8,919 nucleotides of DNA from Desulfovibrionales bacterium GWA2_65_9 (GTDB taxonomy: Bacteria; Desulfobacterota; Desulfovibrionia; Desulfovibrionales; Desulfovibrionaceae). Below the pieces are notes generated by a model. The model did not search any database. It had not been told where the DNA came from and worked only from the letters and a program-made list of their open reading frames with translations. Shown here piece by piece: positions 1 through 6,523 of this stretch. Each line of letters starts with the position of its first letter. Position 1 is the stretch's first letter. Where the stretch lies: contig MGTN01000040.1 of the NCBI GenBank assembly GCA_001799475.1, positions 1 to 8,919 of the forward strand, given 5' to 3'. The translations under genes were made by a program, and so were the position numbers.

Positions 1-1
1 G

Positions 2-316
2 GTTTTGCCCGCCGTGCTGCTGGCCCTGGTCCTCCTGTATCCGCAGGGGCAGGCCCTGGCCGTGAGCGCCGACTGCCCGGCCCTGTTCGACCTCTACCGC
101 GCCTGCAACGGTGAGGGGGTTAAGGCCGACAGCAGCAAGGCCTGCCTGGACGCCAGCTCCGAGGCCATGGCCCGCGCCCTTGCCAAGACCGTCCGCAAGA
201 GCCCCCAGACCGCCCGCGCCCTGGTGGAGCTGGTCTGCGGCACCGGCTGCGACGACGCGCTGACCCGCCAGCCGCCAGCCACCCGGCTGGAGTTCACCGA
301 GGCCTTCTGCGACTGA
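2..316 (+). CDS. Small exported six-cysteine protein, unknown function (5' end probably outside window)
   Basis: I do not recognise this family. The reading frame is open to the left edge. A TTG at 5-7 could start it, but no ribosome binding site is visible and the frame continues upstream, so the true start probably lies outside. The visible N-terminus is a hydrophobic stretch (VLLALVLLYPQGQALA) ending in an Ala-X-Ala signal peptidase site near residue 19, which predicts export to the periplasm. About 84 residues would remain after cleavage, with cysteines at 24, 34, 47, 78, 82 and 102 counted from the TTG, enough for three disulfides. The C-terminus is a Cys-Asp just before the stop. The DUF362 gene starts 31 nt downstream on the same strand, so they may be co-transcribed. 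Coding is well supported by composition and signal peptide; function is unknown. Confidence 0.7.
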   Translation, partial: VLPAVLLALVLLYPQGQALAVSADCPALFDLYRACNGEGVKADSSKACLDASSEAMARALAKTVRKSPQTARALVELVCGTGCDDALTRQPPATRLEFTEAFCD

Positions 317-335
317 TTTCCCCACCGTGAACACC

Positions 336-341
336 AAGGAG
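336..341 (+). promoter_or_regulatory. Ribosome binding site that sets the DUF362 start
   Basis: AAGGAG lies six bases before the ATG at 348. The longer frame opening with GTG at 327 would place this site inside the coding region, so ATG 348 is preferred. Confidence 0.75.
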
Positions 342-347
342 ACCGTC

Positions 348-1499
348 ATGGCCAGCCCCGTCTATTTCTGGAACCTGCGCGCCAGCATGAAAGCCCCCTA
401 CGACCAGCGCATCCGCCGCCTGCTTGAGCGCACGGGCTTTGCCGGGCATGTTGCGGGCGGCGAGCTGGCAGCGGTGAAGATCCACTTCGGCGAACGCGGG
501 GTCACGGGCCACGTGCAGCCGCTCATGGTCCGGCCCATCCTGGACGAACTGACCCGGGCCGGGGCCAGGCCCTTTCTGACCGATGCCAGCACCCTCTACG
601 TGGGCCAGCGCGGCGAGGCCGTGAGCCACGCCATGCAGGCCGCCCGGCACGGCTACGACCCACTGCTCCTGGGCGCGCCGGTAATCATCGCCGACGGCCT
701 CAAGGGCGCCTCCCAGGTGGCCCTGCCCGTGCGCGGGGGCAAGCACTTCAAGGAGGCCTACATCGCGGCGGACATCGCCGAGGCCGACCTGCTGGTATCC
801 ATCAACCACCTGAAGGGTCACGAGCTGGCGGGGTTCGGCGGGGCGCTCAAGAACATCGGCATGGGCGCGGCCAGCAAGCAGGGCAAGATGCAGCAGCACG
901 TGACCACCGGTCCCCAGGTGGACACGGCGGCCTGCAAGGGCTGCGGGGCCTGCGCGGGCATCTGCTCGGCCCAGGCCTTAGCCTTGGTTGATGCTCTGGA
1001 GGATATGCTGGACGCCAGCCCCGAGAAGCCGCGCCAGACCATCCGCCTGGACCAGGCCCTGTGCCGGGGCTGCGGGGCCTGCTTCCTGGCCTGCAAGAAC
1101 GGCGGGCTGACCATCAACTGGCAGACCGACGTGGCGGCCTTTCTGGAGCGCATGATGGAGTACGCGGCCGCGCTCTTGCTCTCGCGCCCCAAGCCCAGCC
1201 TGCACGTGACCTTTGTCACCAACGTGACCCCGGACTGTGACTGCATGGGCTTTTCCGACGCGCCCATCTGCCCGGACATCGGCGTGCTGGCTTCGCTCGA
1301 CCCCGTGGCCATCGACCAGGCGGGCATCGACCTGGTGAACCGGGCCGAGCCCCTGTGGCCCAGCCACCTGCCCCTGGGCCTCAAGGCCGGGCAAGACAAG
1401 TTCCTGGCGCTCCGGCCCGGCCTGCCCCCGGCCATGGGCCTGGACTACGCCGAGGCCCTGGGCCTGGGCAGCCGGAAATATGAGCTGGTGCCCCTGTAA
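348..1499 (+). CDS. DUF362-domain protein with two [4Fe-4S] ferredoxin motifs
   Basis: This is a 383-residue cytoplasmic iron-sulfur protein of the DUF362 family, whose exact reaction is generally unassigned; an electron-transfer or redox role is the usual inference. The DUF362 part spans roughly residues 3-185 and resumes after the ferredoxin section. A recognisable segment is NHLKGHELAGFGGALKNIG at 153-171. Two ferredoxin motifs follow: Cys196, 199, 202 and 206 (CKGCGACAGIC) and Cys239, 242, 245 and 249 (CRGCGACFLAC). Each has C-x2-C-x2-C-x3-C spacing suited to one [4Fe-4S] cluster. Further cysteines at 297, 299 and 308 lie in the C-terminal part (PDCDCMGF, ICPDIG), which is DUF362-like. 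There is no signal peptide or membrane segment. The start is fixed by AAGGAG at 336-341. The gene sits 31 nt behind the small exported protein. Such proteins are common in strict anaerobes, which agrees with the rest of the window. Confidence 0.85.
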   Translation: MASPVYFWNLRASMKAPYDQRIRRLLERTGFAGHVAGGELAAVKIHFGERGVTGHVQPLMVRPILDELTRAGARPFLTDASTLYVGQRGEAVSHAMQAARHGYDPLLLGAPVIIADGLKGASQVALPVRGGKHFKEAYIAADIAEADLLVSINHLKGHELAGFGGALKNIGMGAASKQGKMQQHVTTGPQVDTAACKGCGACAGICSAQALALVDALEDMLDASPEKPRQTIRLDQALCRGCGACFLACKNGGLTINWQTDVAAFLERMMEYAAALLLSRPKPSLHVTFVTNVTPDCDCMGFSDAPICPDIGVLASLDPVAIDQAGIDLVNRAEPLWPSHLPLGLKAGQDKFLALRPGLPPAMGLDYAEALGLGSRKYELVPL

Positions 1500-1591
1500 C
1501 GGGGCGGGCGGGCTGGTGGCTCCGTAAATTCTGGACGAGCGCCGGGCAAACTTTAAACCAGCGCCTTACAGACAAGAACCAGGCGACCCCC

Positions 1592-1620
1592 TTGACGCGG
1601 CCGACCACTGGGCGCACAAT
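1592..1620 (+). promoter_or_regulatory. Predicted sigma70-type promoter for the CBS-domain gene
   Basis: TTGACG (1592-1597, 5 of 6 consensus) and CACAAT (1615-1620, 4 of 6) are separated by exactly 17 bp. They lie 52 bp before the CBS gene start in the gap 1500-1672. I saw no convincing terminator for the upstream gene in this gap. Judged by eye only. Confidence 0.5.
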
Positions 1621-1672
1621 GCAGCCATAATCGCCACCCCCCTGGCGCAGCCCTTTCCTCGGAGGTGCCGAC

Positions 1673-2206
1673 ATGCGCATCGAACAGATCATGCGCCACG
1701 ACCCCACCCGCGTGGGCCCGGACGAGCCCGTGTCCCGGCTCATCGCCTGGTACGCCAACCCCGGCAACCGCTCGCGCTACACCTATGTGGTGGACAAGAA
1801 GGGCGTGCTCCAAGGCGTGGTGACCATGATGGAGCTGCTGGGGCTGTATTTCCCGCCGGAACTGGTGGACAGGCATGAGCGTGGCCAGACCACCGAGCCT
1901 CAGGTCATCCACACGCTTCTGGATTCCCTCAAGGCCAACAAGGACAAGCCCGTGCGCGAGATCATGCGCCAGGACCTGCCCACGGTGCACGCCACGGACT
2001 TCTTCTTAAGCGCGCGCCAGCTCCTGCGCGAGCGCAAGATCACGGCCCTGCCCGTGGTCGACAGCCAGGGCGTGCTCGTGGGCGAGGTCACGCGGCGCGT
2101 ACTCATCCGCCTCCTGGACAGCCTCCTGCGCGACCCGGACCTGTTCACGCTCAAGAAGGACAGCAAGCAGCTCTTCGAGGCCACCAGCGAGTTTTTCATC
2201 GGCTAG
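1673..2206 (+). CDS. Two-CBS-domain protein
   Basis: This 177-residue soluble protein is made almost wholly of a pair of CBS domains, a Bateman module. Such modules typically bind adenine nucleotides or S-adenosylmethionine and act as energy or ligand sensors. CBS1 spans about residues 5-58 (MRHDPTRVGPDEPVSRLI, then VVDKKGVLQGVVTMMELL). CBS2 spans about 95-150 (VREIMRQDLPTVHATDF, then LPVVDSQGVLVGEVTRRVL). An insert of about 35 residues separates them, and a charged tail ends in FEATSEFFIG. No catalytic or DNA-binding domain is attached, so it probably acts on a partner encoded elsewhere. GGAGG at 1661-1665, seven bases before the ATG, supports the start. A promoter candidate precedes it and a strong hairpin follows 21 nt after the stop, so it looks monocistronic. 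The family is clear; ligand and partner cannot be read from the sequence. Confidence 0.88.
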   Translation: MRIEQIMRHDPTRVGPDEPVSRLIAWYANPGNRSRYTYVVDKKGVLQGVVTMMELLGLYFPPELVDRHERGQTTEPQVIHTLLDSLKANKDKPVREIMRQDLPTVHATDFFLSARQLLRERKITALPVVDSQGVLVGEVTRRVLIRLLDSLLRDPDLFTLKKDSKQLFEATSEFFIG

Positions 2207-2227
2207 GGAGGCCTGCCCCCATTACGC

Positions 2228-2269
2228 GCAGGGTTCCTGTCGGCACAAAGCCGCCGACAGGAACCCTGC
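2228..2269 (+). terminator. Perfect 17-bp inverted repeat, probable terminator of the CBS gene
   Basis: Arms 2228-2244 (GCAGGGTTCCTGTCGGC) and 2253-2269 are exact reverse complements around an 8-nt loop. It begins 21 nt after the CBS gene stop, the position expected of a terminator. The 3' flank on the plus strand has only CTTT, and the other flank is no more T-rich. It is therefore not a classic rho-independent terminator and could also protect mRNA ends or act in both directions. Confidence 0.5.
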
Positions 2270-2328
2270 ACTTTGAGTGGTCATGGGAAAGTCACAGGGG
2301 AGCGGCTTTGCCCTCTCGACACCCCTCT

Positions 2329-2358
2329 GAAAAGGGCCAACCGCGCGCGCGGCTTTTC
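2329..2358. repeat. GC palindrome within complementary arms
   Basis: The self-complementary 12-mer CCGCGCGCGCGG (2341-2352) is flanked by GAAAAG (2329-2334) and its reverse complement CTTTTC (2353-2358), with a six-base bulge on the left. In plus-strand RNA this can fold into one extended hairpin ending in a short U-rich side, so it may be a second weak terminator for the CBS gene. Confidence 0.35.
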
Positions 2359-2370
2359 GGAGTCTTCGAC

Positions 2371-2394
2371 AAAAAACCCGCGTGCAGTTCGCAG
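2371..2394 (-). terminator. Candidate rho-independent terminator of the cob transcript
   Basis: Read on the minus strand, a 5-bp stem CTGCG/CGCGG (one G-U pair) with a 7-nt loop is followed by a G and then six T residues (2376 down to 2371). It lies about 145 nt beyond the cobD-cobQ stop. The short stem makes it tentative; the T6 tract in such GC-rich DNA is the better evidence. Confidence 0.4.
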
Positions 2395-2443
2395 CCCGCC
2401 CAGCCGCCGCCTTCGCCCCGGCCACCCAGGCCCAGGCCATAGA

Positions 2444-2508
2444 GGGGGTCCGGGGGGCATCATGCCACCCGGCCGCCGGAGGCATCCTCACCACCCGGCC
2501 GCCGGAGG
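2444..2508 (-). repeat. GC-rich intergenic element with two 19-bp direct repeats (26-bp period)
   Basis: The 19-mer at 2465-2483 (CCACCCGGCCGCCGGAGGC) recurs exactly at 2491-2509, 26 bp apart. On the minus strand each reads GCCTCCGGCGGCCGGGTGG, and the cobQ-distal copy runs on into a CCCCCCGGACCCCC segment. Arms 2450-2460 and 2462-2472 can form an 11-bp hairpin with one mismatch. From memory, elements of this GCCTCCGGCGGCC...GGACCCC form recur between genes in Desulfovibrio and relatives. That is recall, not a search. The position directly after cobQ fits a transcript-end role. Confidence 0.55.
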
Positions 2509-2524
2509 CCCCCTTCGGGGGTTT
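2509..2524 (+). terminator. UUCG-loop hairpin beside the cobQ stop
   Basis: CCCC (2510-2513), TTCG and GGGG (2518-2521) form a 4-bp stem capped by the very stable C(UUCG)G tetraloop in plus-strand RNA, followed by TTT. In that orientation it could block read-through from the CBS side into the cob gene. The stem is short and the T run minimal, so this is weak. Confidence 0.3.
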
Positions 2525-2537
2525 CATTGTCCCTCTC

Positions 2538-5366
2538 CTACCCCAGCAGGCCACCGGGCCGTGAGAGGCCGAGGGCCTGGTACACGCGTTTCATGTCCAG
2601 GTGCTGGCGCAGGGCGGCGGCCAGGCGCTCCAGGGCCGGTTCCAGGCCGAAGCGGGTCTGCGGGTCGCGCAGGGGCTCGAGGCCCTTGACACGCCTCAGG
2701 TCATCCAGAAAGGCGCGCCGGAACAGGTCCTCGTCGAACACGCCGTGCAGGTAGGTGCCCCAGACGCGCGGCAGGGCATGCGGCAAGCCGACGGCGGCCT
2801 TACCCTTCTTGCTCGCGGCGTCCAGGCCGAAGCTGAGCGCCCGGCCCGAGGCGTCCTGGGCCAGGGGCACGGCACGCGGTCCGGGGCTGTCCACGGTCTC
2901 GGTCTGGCCGTGGTGGATCTCGTAGCCGCTGAGGGCCAGCCCGGTGCGCAGGCAGGTGGCGCTCATGCGCGTGAGGGTCTTGTCGCGTTCGAGGGTCGTG
3001 CCGAGCGGCAAGAGGCCGAAGCCGTCGGCGCTTTTCTGGGTGGATTCCAGGCCGTGCGGATCGTCCACGCGCAGGCCGAGCATCTGCAGGCCCGCGCAGA
3101 TGCCGATGACCCGGGTGGCCTCCGGCAGGCCGCGCAGGGCAGCGGCAAAGCCAGCGCCACGCAGGGCGCGCATGTCCTCGATGGTGTTCTTGCTGCCGGG
3201 CAGGATCACGGCGTCCGGCTGGCCCAACTCTCTGACATCACGCACCAGGCGCAGGCGCACGTCGGGCTCGGCGGCCAGCGGGTCCAAATCGTTGAAGTTG
3301 CTGATGCGCTGCGGGACAACAACGGCGATATCCAACGAATCCGGCAACTTATTGTTCTGGTCCGCAACGGTGTTGCGGATGCCCAGGGAGTCCTCCTCGG
3401 GCAGGGCCAAATCGTGCAGCCAGGGCACCACGCCGAGCACGGGCCGGCCGGTGCGGCGGTACAAAAAGTCCAGGGCCGGGGCGAGGATGCTGGCGTCGCC
3501 CCGGAACTTGTTCAGCACATGGCCCACCACCAGGGCGCGCTCCTCGGGGTCCAGGATGTCAAAGGTGCCGGAGAGCGCGGCAAAGACCCCGCCCCGGTCG
3601 ATGTCGCCCACGAGCAGCACCTTGGCCCCGGCGTGCCGGGCCATGGCCATGTTCACGATGTCCTGGCCCTTGAGGTTGACCTCGGCGGGTGAGCCCGCGC
3701 CCTCCAGGACCATGAGCCCGTGCTCCGCTGCAAGCGAGTCGTAGGCGCTTGTGGCGGCGCGCCAGGCCTCGGGCTTGTAGGCGTAGTACTGCTGCACGCT
3801 CATCTGGCCCACGGCGCGGCCCAGCACGACCACCTGGGAGCCGGTGTCGCCGGTGGGCTTGAGCAGCACCGGGTTCATGCGCGCGTCCGGGGTCAGGCGG
3901 CAGGCCTGGGCCTGGGTGGCCTGGGCCCGGCCGATCTCCCGGCCATCGGGCGTGACGGCGGAATTGTTGGACATGTTCTGGGCCTTGAAGGGCGCGACGT
4001 CGAAGCCGTCCTCCAGGAAGATGCGGCACAGGCCCGCGGCCAGCACGCTCTTGCCGGCATTGGAGCAGGTGCCCTGGACCATCACCGCCGGGGTCCTGCG
4101 GGTCTTCAACAGGGTTGGTGTCTTGACGACTCCTGAGAAGCGCCCCAGGGCGTCCACCAGCCGGGCGTTCTCGTCCCTGGTGCGCACGGCGATGCGGAAG
4201 TAGCTGTCGTCCAGGCCCTCGAAGTTGGCGCACAGGCGCAGGGCCAGCCCCTCGTGCAGCAGGCGCTCGAACAGGGGCTGGGCGGTCATGCCCACGCGGT
4301 CCAGGCGGCAGAGCAGGAAGTTGGCGTGGCCCGGAAACACCCGCAGGCCGGGAATCTCGCGCAGCTCGGCAGTGAGCGCCTCGCGCAGCGCGGCCACCTC
4401 GCGCACGGTGCGCTCCTGGTAATCCAGGTCGCGCAGGCAGCGCGCGCCCACGCGTTGGGCCAAGGTGCCCACGTTCCAGGCCGGGAGGCGGCGGCGCAGG
4501 CGGGCGATGATCTCGGGCGCGGCAAAGCACAGGCCCAGGCGCAGGCCCGGCAGGGCGTAGAATTTCGTCAGCGACGACAGCATGATGACGTTGTCCGGGC
4601 GCAGGCGCACCAGACGGCCCGCTCCCCCCCCTGAGCCTCCTGGCCCTCCGGGGCCTCCGGCCGATCCTGTCACGCCGGGCTCGCGGCCCGTGCCCTCATT
4701 CTCAATGCCCGGCACAAAGTCGGCGAAGCTCTCGTCCACCACGAACAGGCTCTCCGGGAAGGCCCGGGCCAGGTCGCGCACGTGGCGCGCCGGGATGACC
4801 ACGCCCGTGGGGTTGTTCGGGCTGGTGAGCATGACCACGGCCGGGGCGCCGGGAATGGCGAGCATGCCGGCCAGGCGCTCCAGGTCCGGGGCAAAGAGGT
4901 CCTGCGCGCGGCAGACGAGCGTCTCCACGGACAGTCCGGCCAGGCGGCAGCAGCGGTCCACGTCCACGTAGGCCGGAACCGGGATGATGGCCCGTTTGCA
5001 GCCCATGCGCGCGGCCAGGTTGCAGACCGCGGGCAACAGCTCGGACGCGCCGTTTCCGGCCAGGGCCTGGGTCGGCCAGACCTTGTAGCGCTCGCAGGCG
5101 GCCAGGGTCAGATCGGACGCCTCGGGGTCCGGGTAGTGGACCACGTCGGCCAGGGCGCTGGCGATCTCCTCGGCCAGCCAGGACGGCGGGCCCAGCGGGT
5201 TGATGCTGGCGGAGAAATCGACAAGATCGCCTGGCCGGACGCCTGCGCGCTCGGCGAGCTTGTGCACGTTGCCGCCGTGGGCGTAGCGGTCGGCCTCGGT
5301 CTGCTGGCGCTGGCCTGCGGAGGGGGCAAGGCCCGAGGTCAGGCCGCCCAGGGTATTCTGGCGCAT
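2538..5366 (-). CDS. cobD-cobQ: Fused CobD-CobQ: threonine-phosphate decarboxylase / cobyric acid synthase
   Basis: One 942-residue frame carries two cobamide-synthesis enzymes. Residues about 25-410 are CobD, a PLP aminotransferase-fold enzyme that decarboxylates L-threonine-phosphate to aminopropanol phosphate. Visible there are AHGGN (29-33), DFSASINPLGPP (50-61), SPNNPTG (182-188), DESFADF (211-217) and the PLP lysine Lys268 in SSLTKFYALPGLRLG. Residues about 426-942 are CobQ/CbiP, which uses glutamine and ATP to amidate adenosyl-cobyrinic acid a,c-diamide. Visible there are the nucleotide-binding VQGTCSNAGKS (430-440), KAQNMSNN (461-468), the glutaminase cysteine Cys757 in GICAGLQMLG, and His874 in WGTYLHGVFD. 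A linker of about 15 residues joins them. ATG 5366 is chosen because AAGGAG lies five bases upstream; the frame is open to 5720 but that part is antisense to cbiR. A glycine-rich insert (about 222-250) interrupts CobD. Met429 sits where a free-standing CobQ would start but has no good ribosome site. cbiR lies 109 nt upstream. Confidence 0.93.
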   Translation of the reverse strand: MRQNTLGGLTSGLAPSAGQRQQTEADRYAHGGNVHKLAERAGVRPGDLVDFSASINPLGPPSWLAEEIASALADVVHYPDPEASDLTLAACERYKVWPTQALAGNGASELLPAVCNLAARMGCKRAIIPVPAYVDVDRCCRLAGLSVETLVCRAQDLFAPDLERLAGMLAIPGAPAVVMLTSPNNPTGVVIPARHVRDLARAFPESLFVVDESFADFVPGIENEGTGREPGVTGSAGGPGGPGGSGGGAGRLVRLRPDNVIMLSSLTKFYALPGLRLGLCFAAPEIIARLRRRLPAWNVGTLAQRVGARCLRDLDYQERTVREVAALREALTAELREIPGLRVFPGHANFLLCRLDRVGMTAQPLFERLLHEGLALRLCANFEGLDDSYFRIAVRTRDENARLVDALGRFSGVVKTPTLLKTRRTPAVMVQGTCSNAGKSVLAAGLCRIFLEDGFDVAPFKAQNMSNNSAVTPDGREIGRAQATQAQACRLTPDARMNPVLLKPTGDTGSQVVVLGRAVGQMSVQQYYAYKPEAWRAATSAYDSLAAEHGLMVLEGAGSPAEVNLKGQDIVNMAMARHAGAKVLLVGDIDRGGVFAALSGTFDILDPEERALVVGHVLNKFRGDASILAPALDFLYRRTGRPVLGVVPWLHDLALPEEDSLGIRNTVADQNNKLPDSLDIAVVVPQRISNFNDLDPLAAEPDVRLRLVRDVRELGQPDAVILPGSKNTIEDMRALRGAGFAAALRGLPEATRVIGICAGLQMLGLRVDDPHGLESTQKSADGFGLLPLGTTLERDKTLTRMSATCLRTGLALSGYEIHHGQTETVDSPGPRAVPLAQDASGRALSFGLDAASKKGKAAVGLPHALPRVWGTYLHGVFDEDLFRRAFLDDLRRVKGLEPLRDPQTRFGLEPALERLAAALRQHLDMKRVYQALGLSRPGGLLG
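4617..4703 (-). other. Glycine-rich insert in the CobD domain with an eight-G run
   Basis: This codes for residues about 222-250 of the fusion protein, a stretch of Gly with some Pro, Ser and Ala (for example GGPGGPGGSGGGAG at 237-250). It lies between the DESFADF motif and the PLP lysine segment. Folded CobD proteins normally have only a short loop there, so it is probably a disordered surface loop. The coding strand contains eight consecutive G (C at 4624-4631 on the plus strand), a slippage-prone homopolymer. Confidence 0.7.
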
Positions 5367-5475
5367 GGGCGCTCCTTGGCGAAGGTGTGGGTACTGCCGG
5401 AACGATGTAGCCCGGATGGGGCGTGGCGGCAAGCGCGGGCGCGGTGCAGAGGAGCGTGGCGATGGGCCGGGGCGA

Positions 5476-6480
5476 CTAGCCGAAGGCGGCCACGGACAAC
5501 TGCTGGGGGGCACCCTGCTCGCGGCCGCACCAGGCCGGGGGCGGGTCGCCTGCCAGGGCGCTGACCATGCCCTGGCGCAGGACGGCAAGGGCGCGCACCA
5601 CAGGCGCGTTGCCGTAATTGAGTTGCCCGCCGCTCTGAACGTCCGGCAGTTGCGAAGGGTCCAGTTCCAGGGACACCGTGCCCTGGAAAGACGCTCCGGC
5701 ACCAGAAGACCCGGCGTCATTCGCGCGGCCTATCTCGGCCAGGAACGGCCCCAGCGGCAGCGCGCCCTGGCCTGGCGGCAGGTGCTCGGTGTAGCCCTGG
5801 GCATCGGAAAAGTGCACGTGCCGGAGCAGCCCGGCCGGGATCCGGCCCAGGTCGCCCAGCACATCGCGGCCGGACACGCCCAGGTGGCAGACGTCGAGCG
5901 TCAGACCCAGGCCCTTGTCCAGGCACTCGGCCACCAGCTCGGCCAGATTGTCCTTGCCGAACAGCCCGCCGCCCCCGCCCATGAGATTGGACGCCCAGGG
6001 CAGGTTCTCCAGCGACAGGCTGACGCCGGGGGCCACGCCCAGCAGGCGCGGCAGGCCAACAGCGCGCGAGAACCAGCGGGTCTGGATGGCGTCGCGCAGG
6101 GTGCCTGCGGGCGGGTGCAGGGTCACATGCACGCTGTGGCCGTTCTCCGCGCACACCAGCCCCCCCGCGAGATCAACGGCGGCATGCCAGGCGTTCAGGT
6201 GCCCGCCCCAGGCGCTCCAGTTGCGAAACGGCGCGTGGACCACGCGCACCGGGCAAAGGGCGTGGGCGGCCTCGACCTCCGGGCCGGGCGCGATCTTGGG
6301 CGAACCCATGACCAGGTCCAGCCCGGCAAAGCCCGCCGCCTGGGCAATGGCCGCTATCTGCGGCAGGGGCAGGTGGAACAGGCAGCCCGTGGACATGACG
6401 ACCACAGGGGTCGGCTTGTCCTGTGCGGCAATGGCGCCTGATGCTGGGCCATGTGCGGAGGCTGGGGCTGGCGCGTCCAT
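5476..6480 (-). CDS. cbiR: CbiR-like cobamide remodelling enzyme (AP endonuclease 2 superfamily TIM barrel)
   Basis: This 334-residue protein has the xylose-isomerase-like / AP endonuclease family 2 barrel. The metal-ligand pattern is visible in order: His82 (VHAPF), His122 (TLHPP), Glu158 (SLENLPW), Asp196 and His199 (LTLDVCHLG), His221 and His223 with Asp226 (HVHFSD), and Glu272 (SLELDP). CbiR, described in Akkermansia, belongs to this superfamily. It hydrolyses the phosphoribosyl bond in the nucleotide loop of cobamides, so the lower ligand can be replaced. The specific assignment here rests mainly on the immediate neighbour downstream, cobD-cobQ, on the same strand 109 nt away; the fold alone would also fit a sugar-phosphate isomerase/epimerase. 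The start at 6480 follows a GAGGG-type ribosome site; the first 25 residues are Ala/Pro-rich and Met29 is an alternative. A Gly/Ser/Ala patch at 257-264 resembles the insert in CobD. A divergent araC-type gene lies 211 nt upstream. Confidence 0.75.
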   Translation of the reverse strand: MDAPAPASAHGPASGAIAAQDKPTPVVVMSTGCLFHLPLPQIAAIAQAAGFAGLDLVMGSPKIAPGPEVEAAHALCPVRVVHAPFRNWSAWGGHLNAWHAAVDLAGGLVCAENGHSVHVTLHPPAGTLRDAIQTRWFSRAVGLPRLLGVAPGVSLSLENLPWASNLMGGGGGLFGKDNLAELVAECLDKGLGLTLDVCHLGVSGRDVLGDLGRIPAGLLRHVHFSDAQGYTEHLPPGQGALPLGPFLAEIGRANDAGSSGAGASFQGTVSLELDPSQLPDVQSGGQLNYGNAPVVRALAVLRQGMVSALAGDPPPAWCGREQGAPQQLSVAAFG

Positions 6481-6523
6481 GCTTCCCTCTAGGCAGCTTG
6501 GACGTCAAATCTCAATGCAAATC

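Larger units (their letters stand above)
2207..2537. other. Gene-free interval between convergent genes, rich in hairpins and repeats
   Basis: This 331-nt stretch lies between the stop of the CBS gene (plus) and the stop of the cobD-cobQ gene (minus). I see no credible coding region: the short frames lack ribosome binding sites and recognisable protein character. It contains a perfect 17-bp hairpin near the left end, a GC palindrome flanked by complementary arms, a minus-strand U-tract terminator candidate, and a repeat-bearing GC element next to cobQ. Each is listed separately. Confidence 0.8.

Noticed and set aside
2465..2509. CRISPR array
   Set aside because: There are only two repeat units with a 7-bp gap between them, far too short for spacers, and no cas gene is present.
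2601..3692. Long plus-strand open frame (363 codons)
   Set aside because: It is antisense to the CobQ part, has no ribosome site, and its translation is low-complexity Ala/Gly/Gln/Val typical of the opposite strand of GC-rich genes.
5378..5390. GGCGAAGGTGTGG near the cobD ribosome site resembles the third operator-like copy at 6566
   Set aside because: It matches 11 of 13 bases, but to the weakest copy only, is unphased and single, and could easily arise by chance in GC-rich DNA.
5367..5720. Longer start for the cobD-cobQ frame, adding about 118 residues
   Set aside because: The extra residues are antisense to the end of cbiR and show no CobD character. ATG 5366 has AAGGAG at the right distance.
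5365..6441. Long plus-strand open frame (358 codons) over cbiR
   Set aside because: It is a mirror of cbiR; the minus-strand product has a complete set of barrel metal ligands and this one has no recognisable motif.
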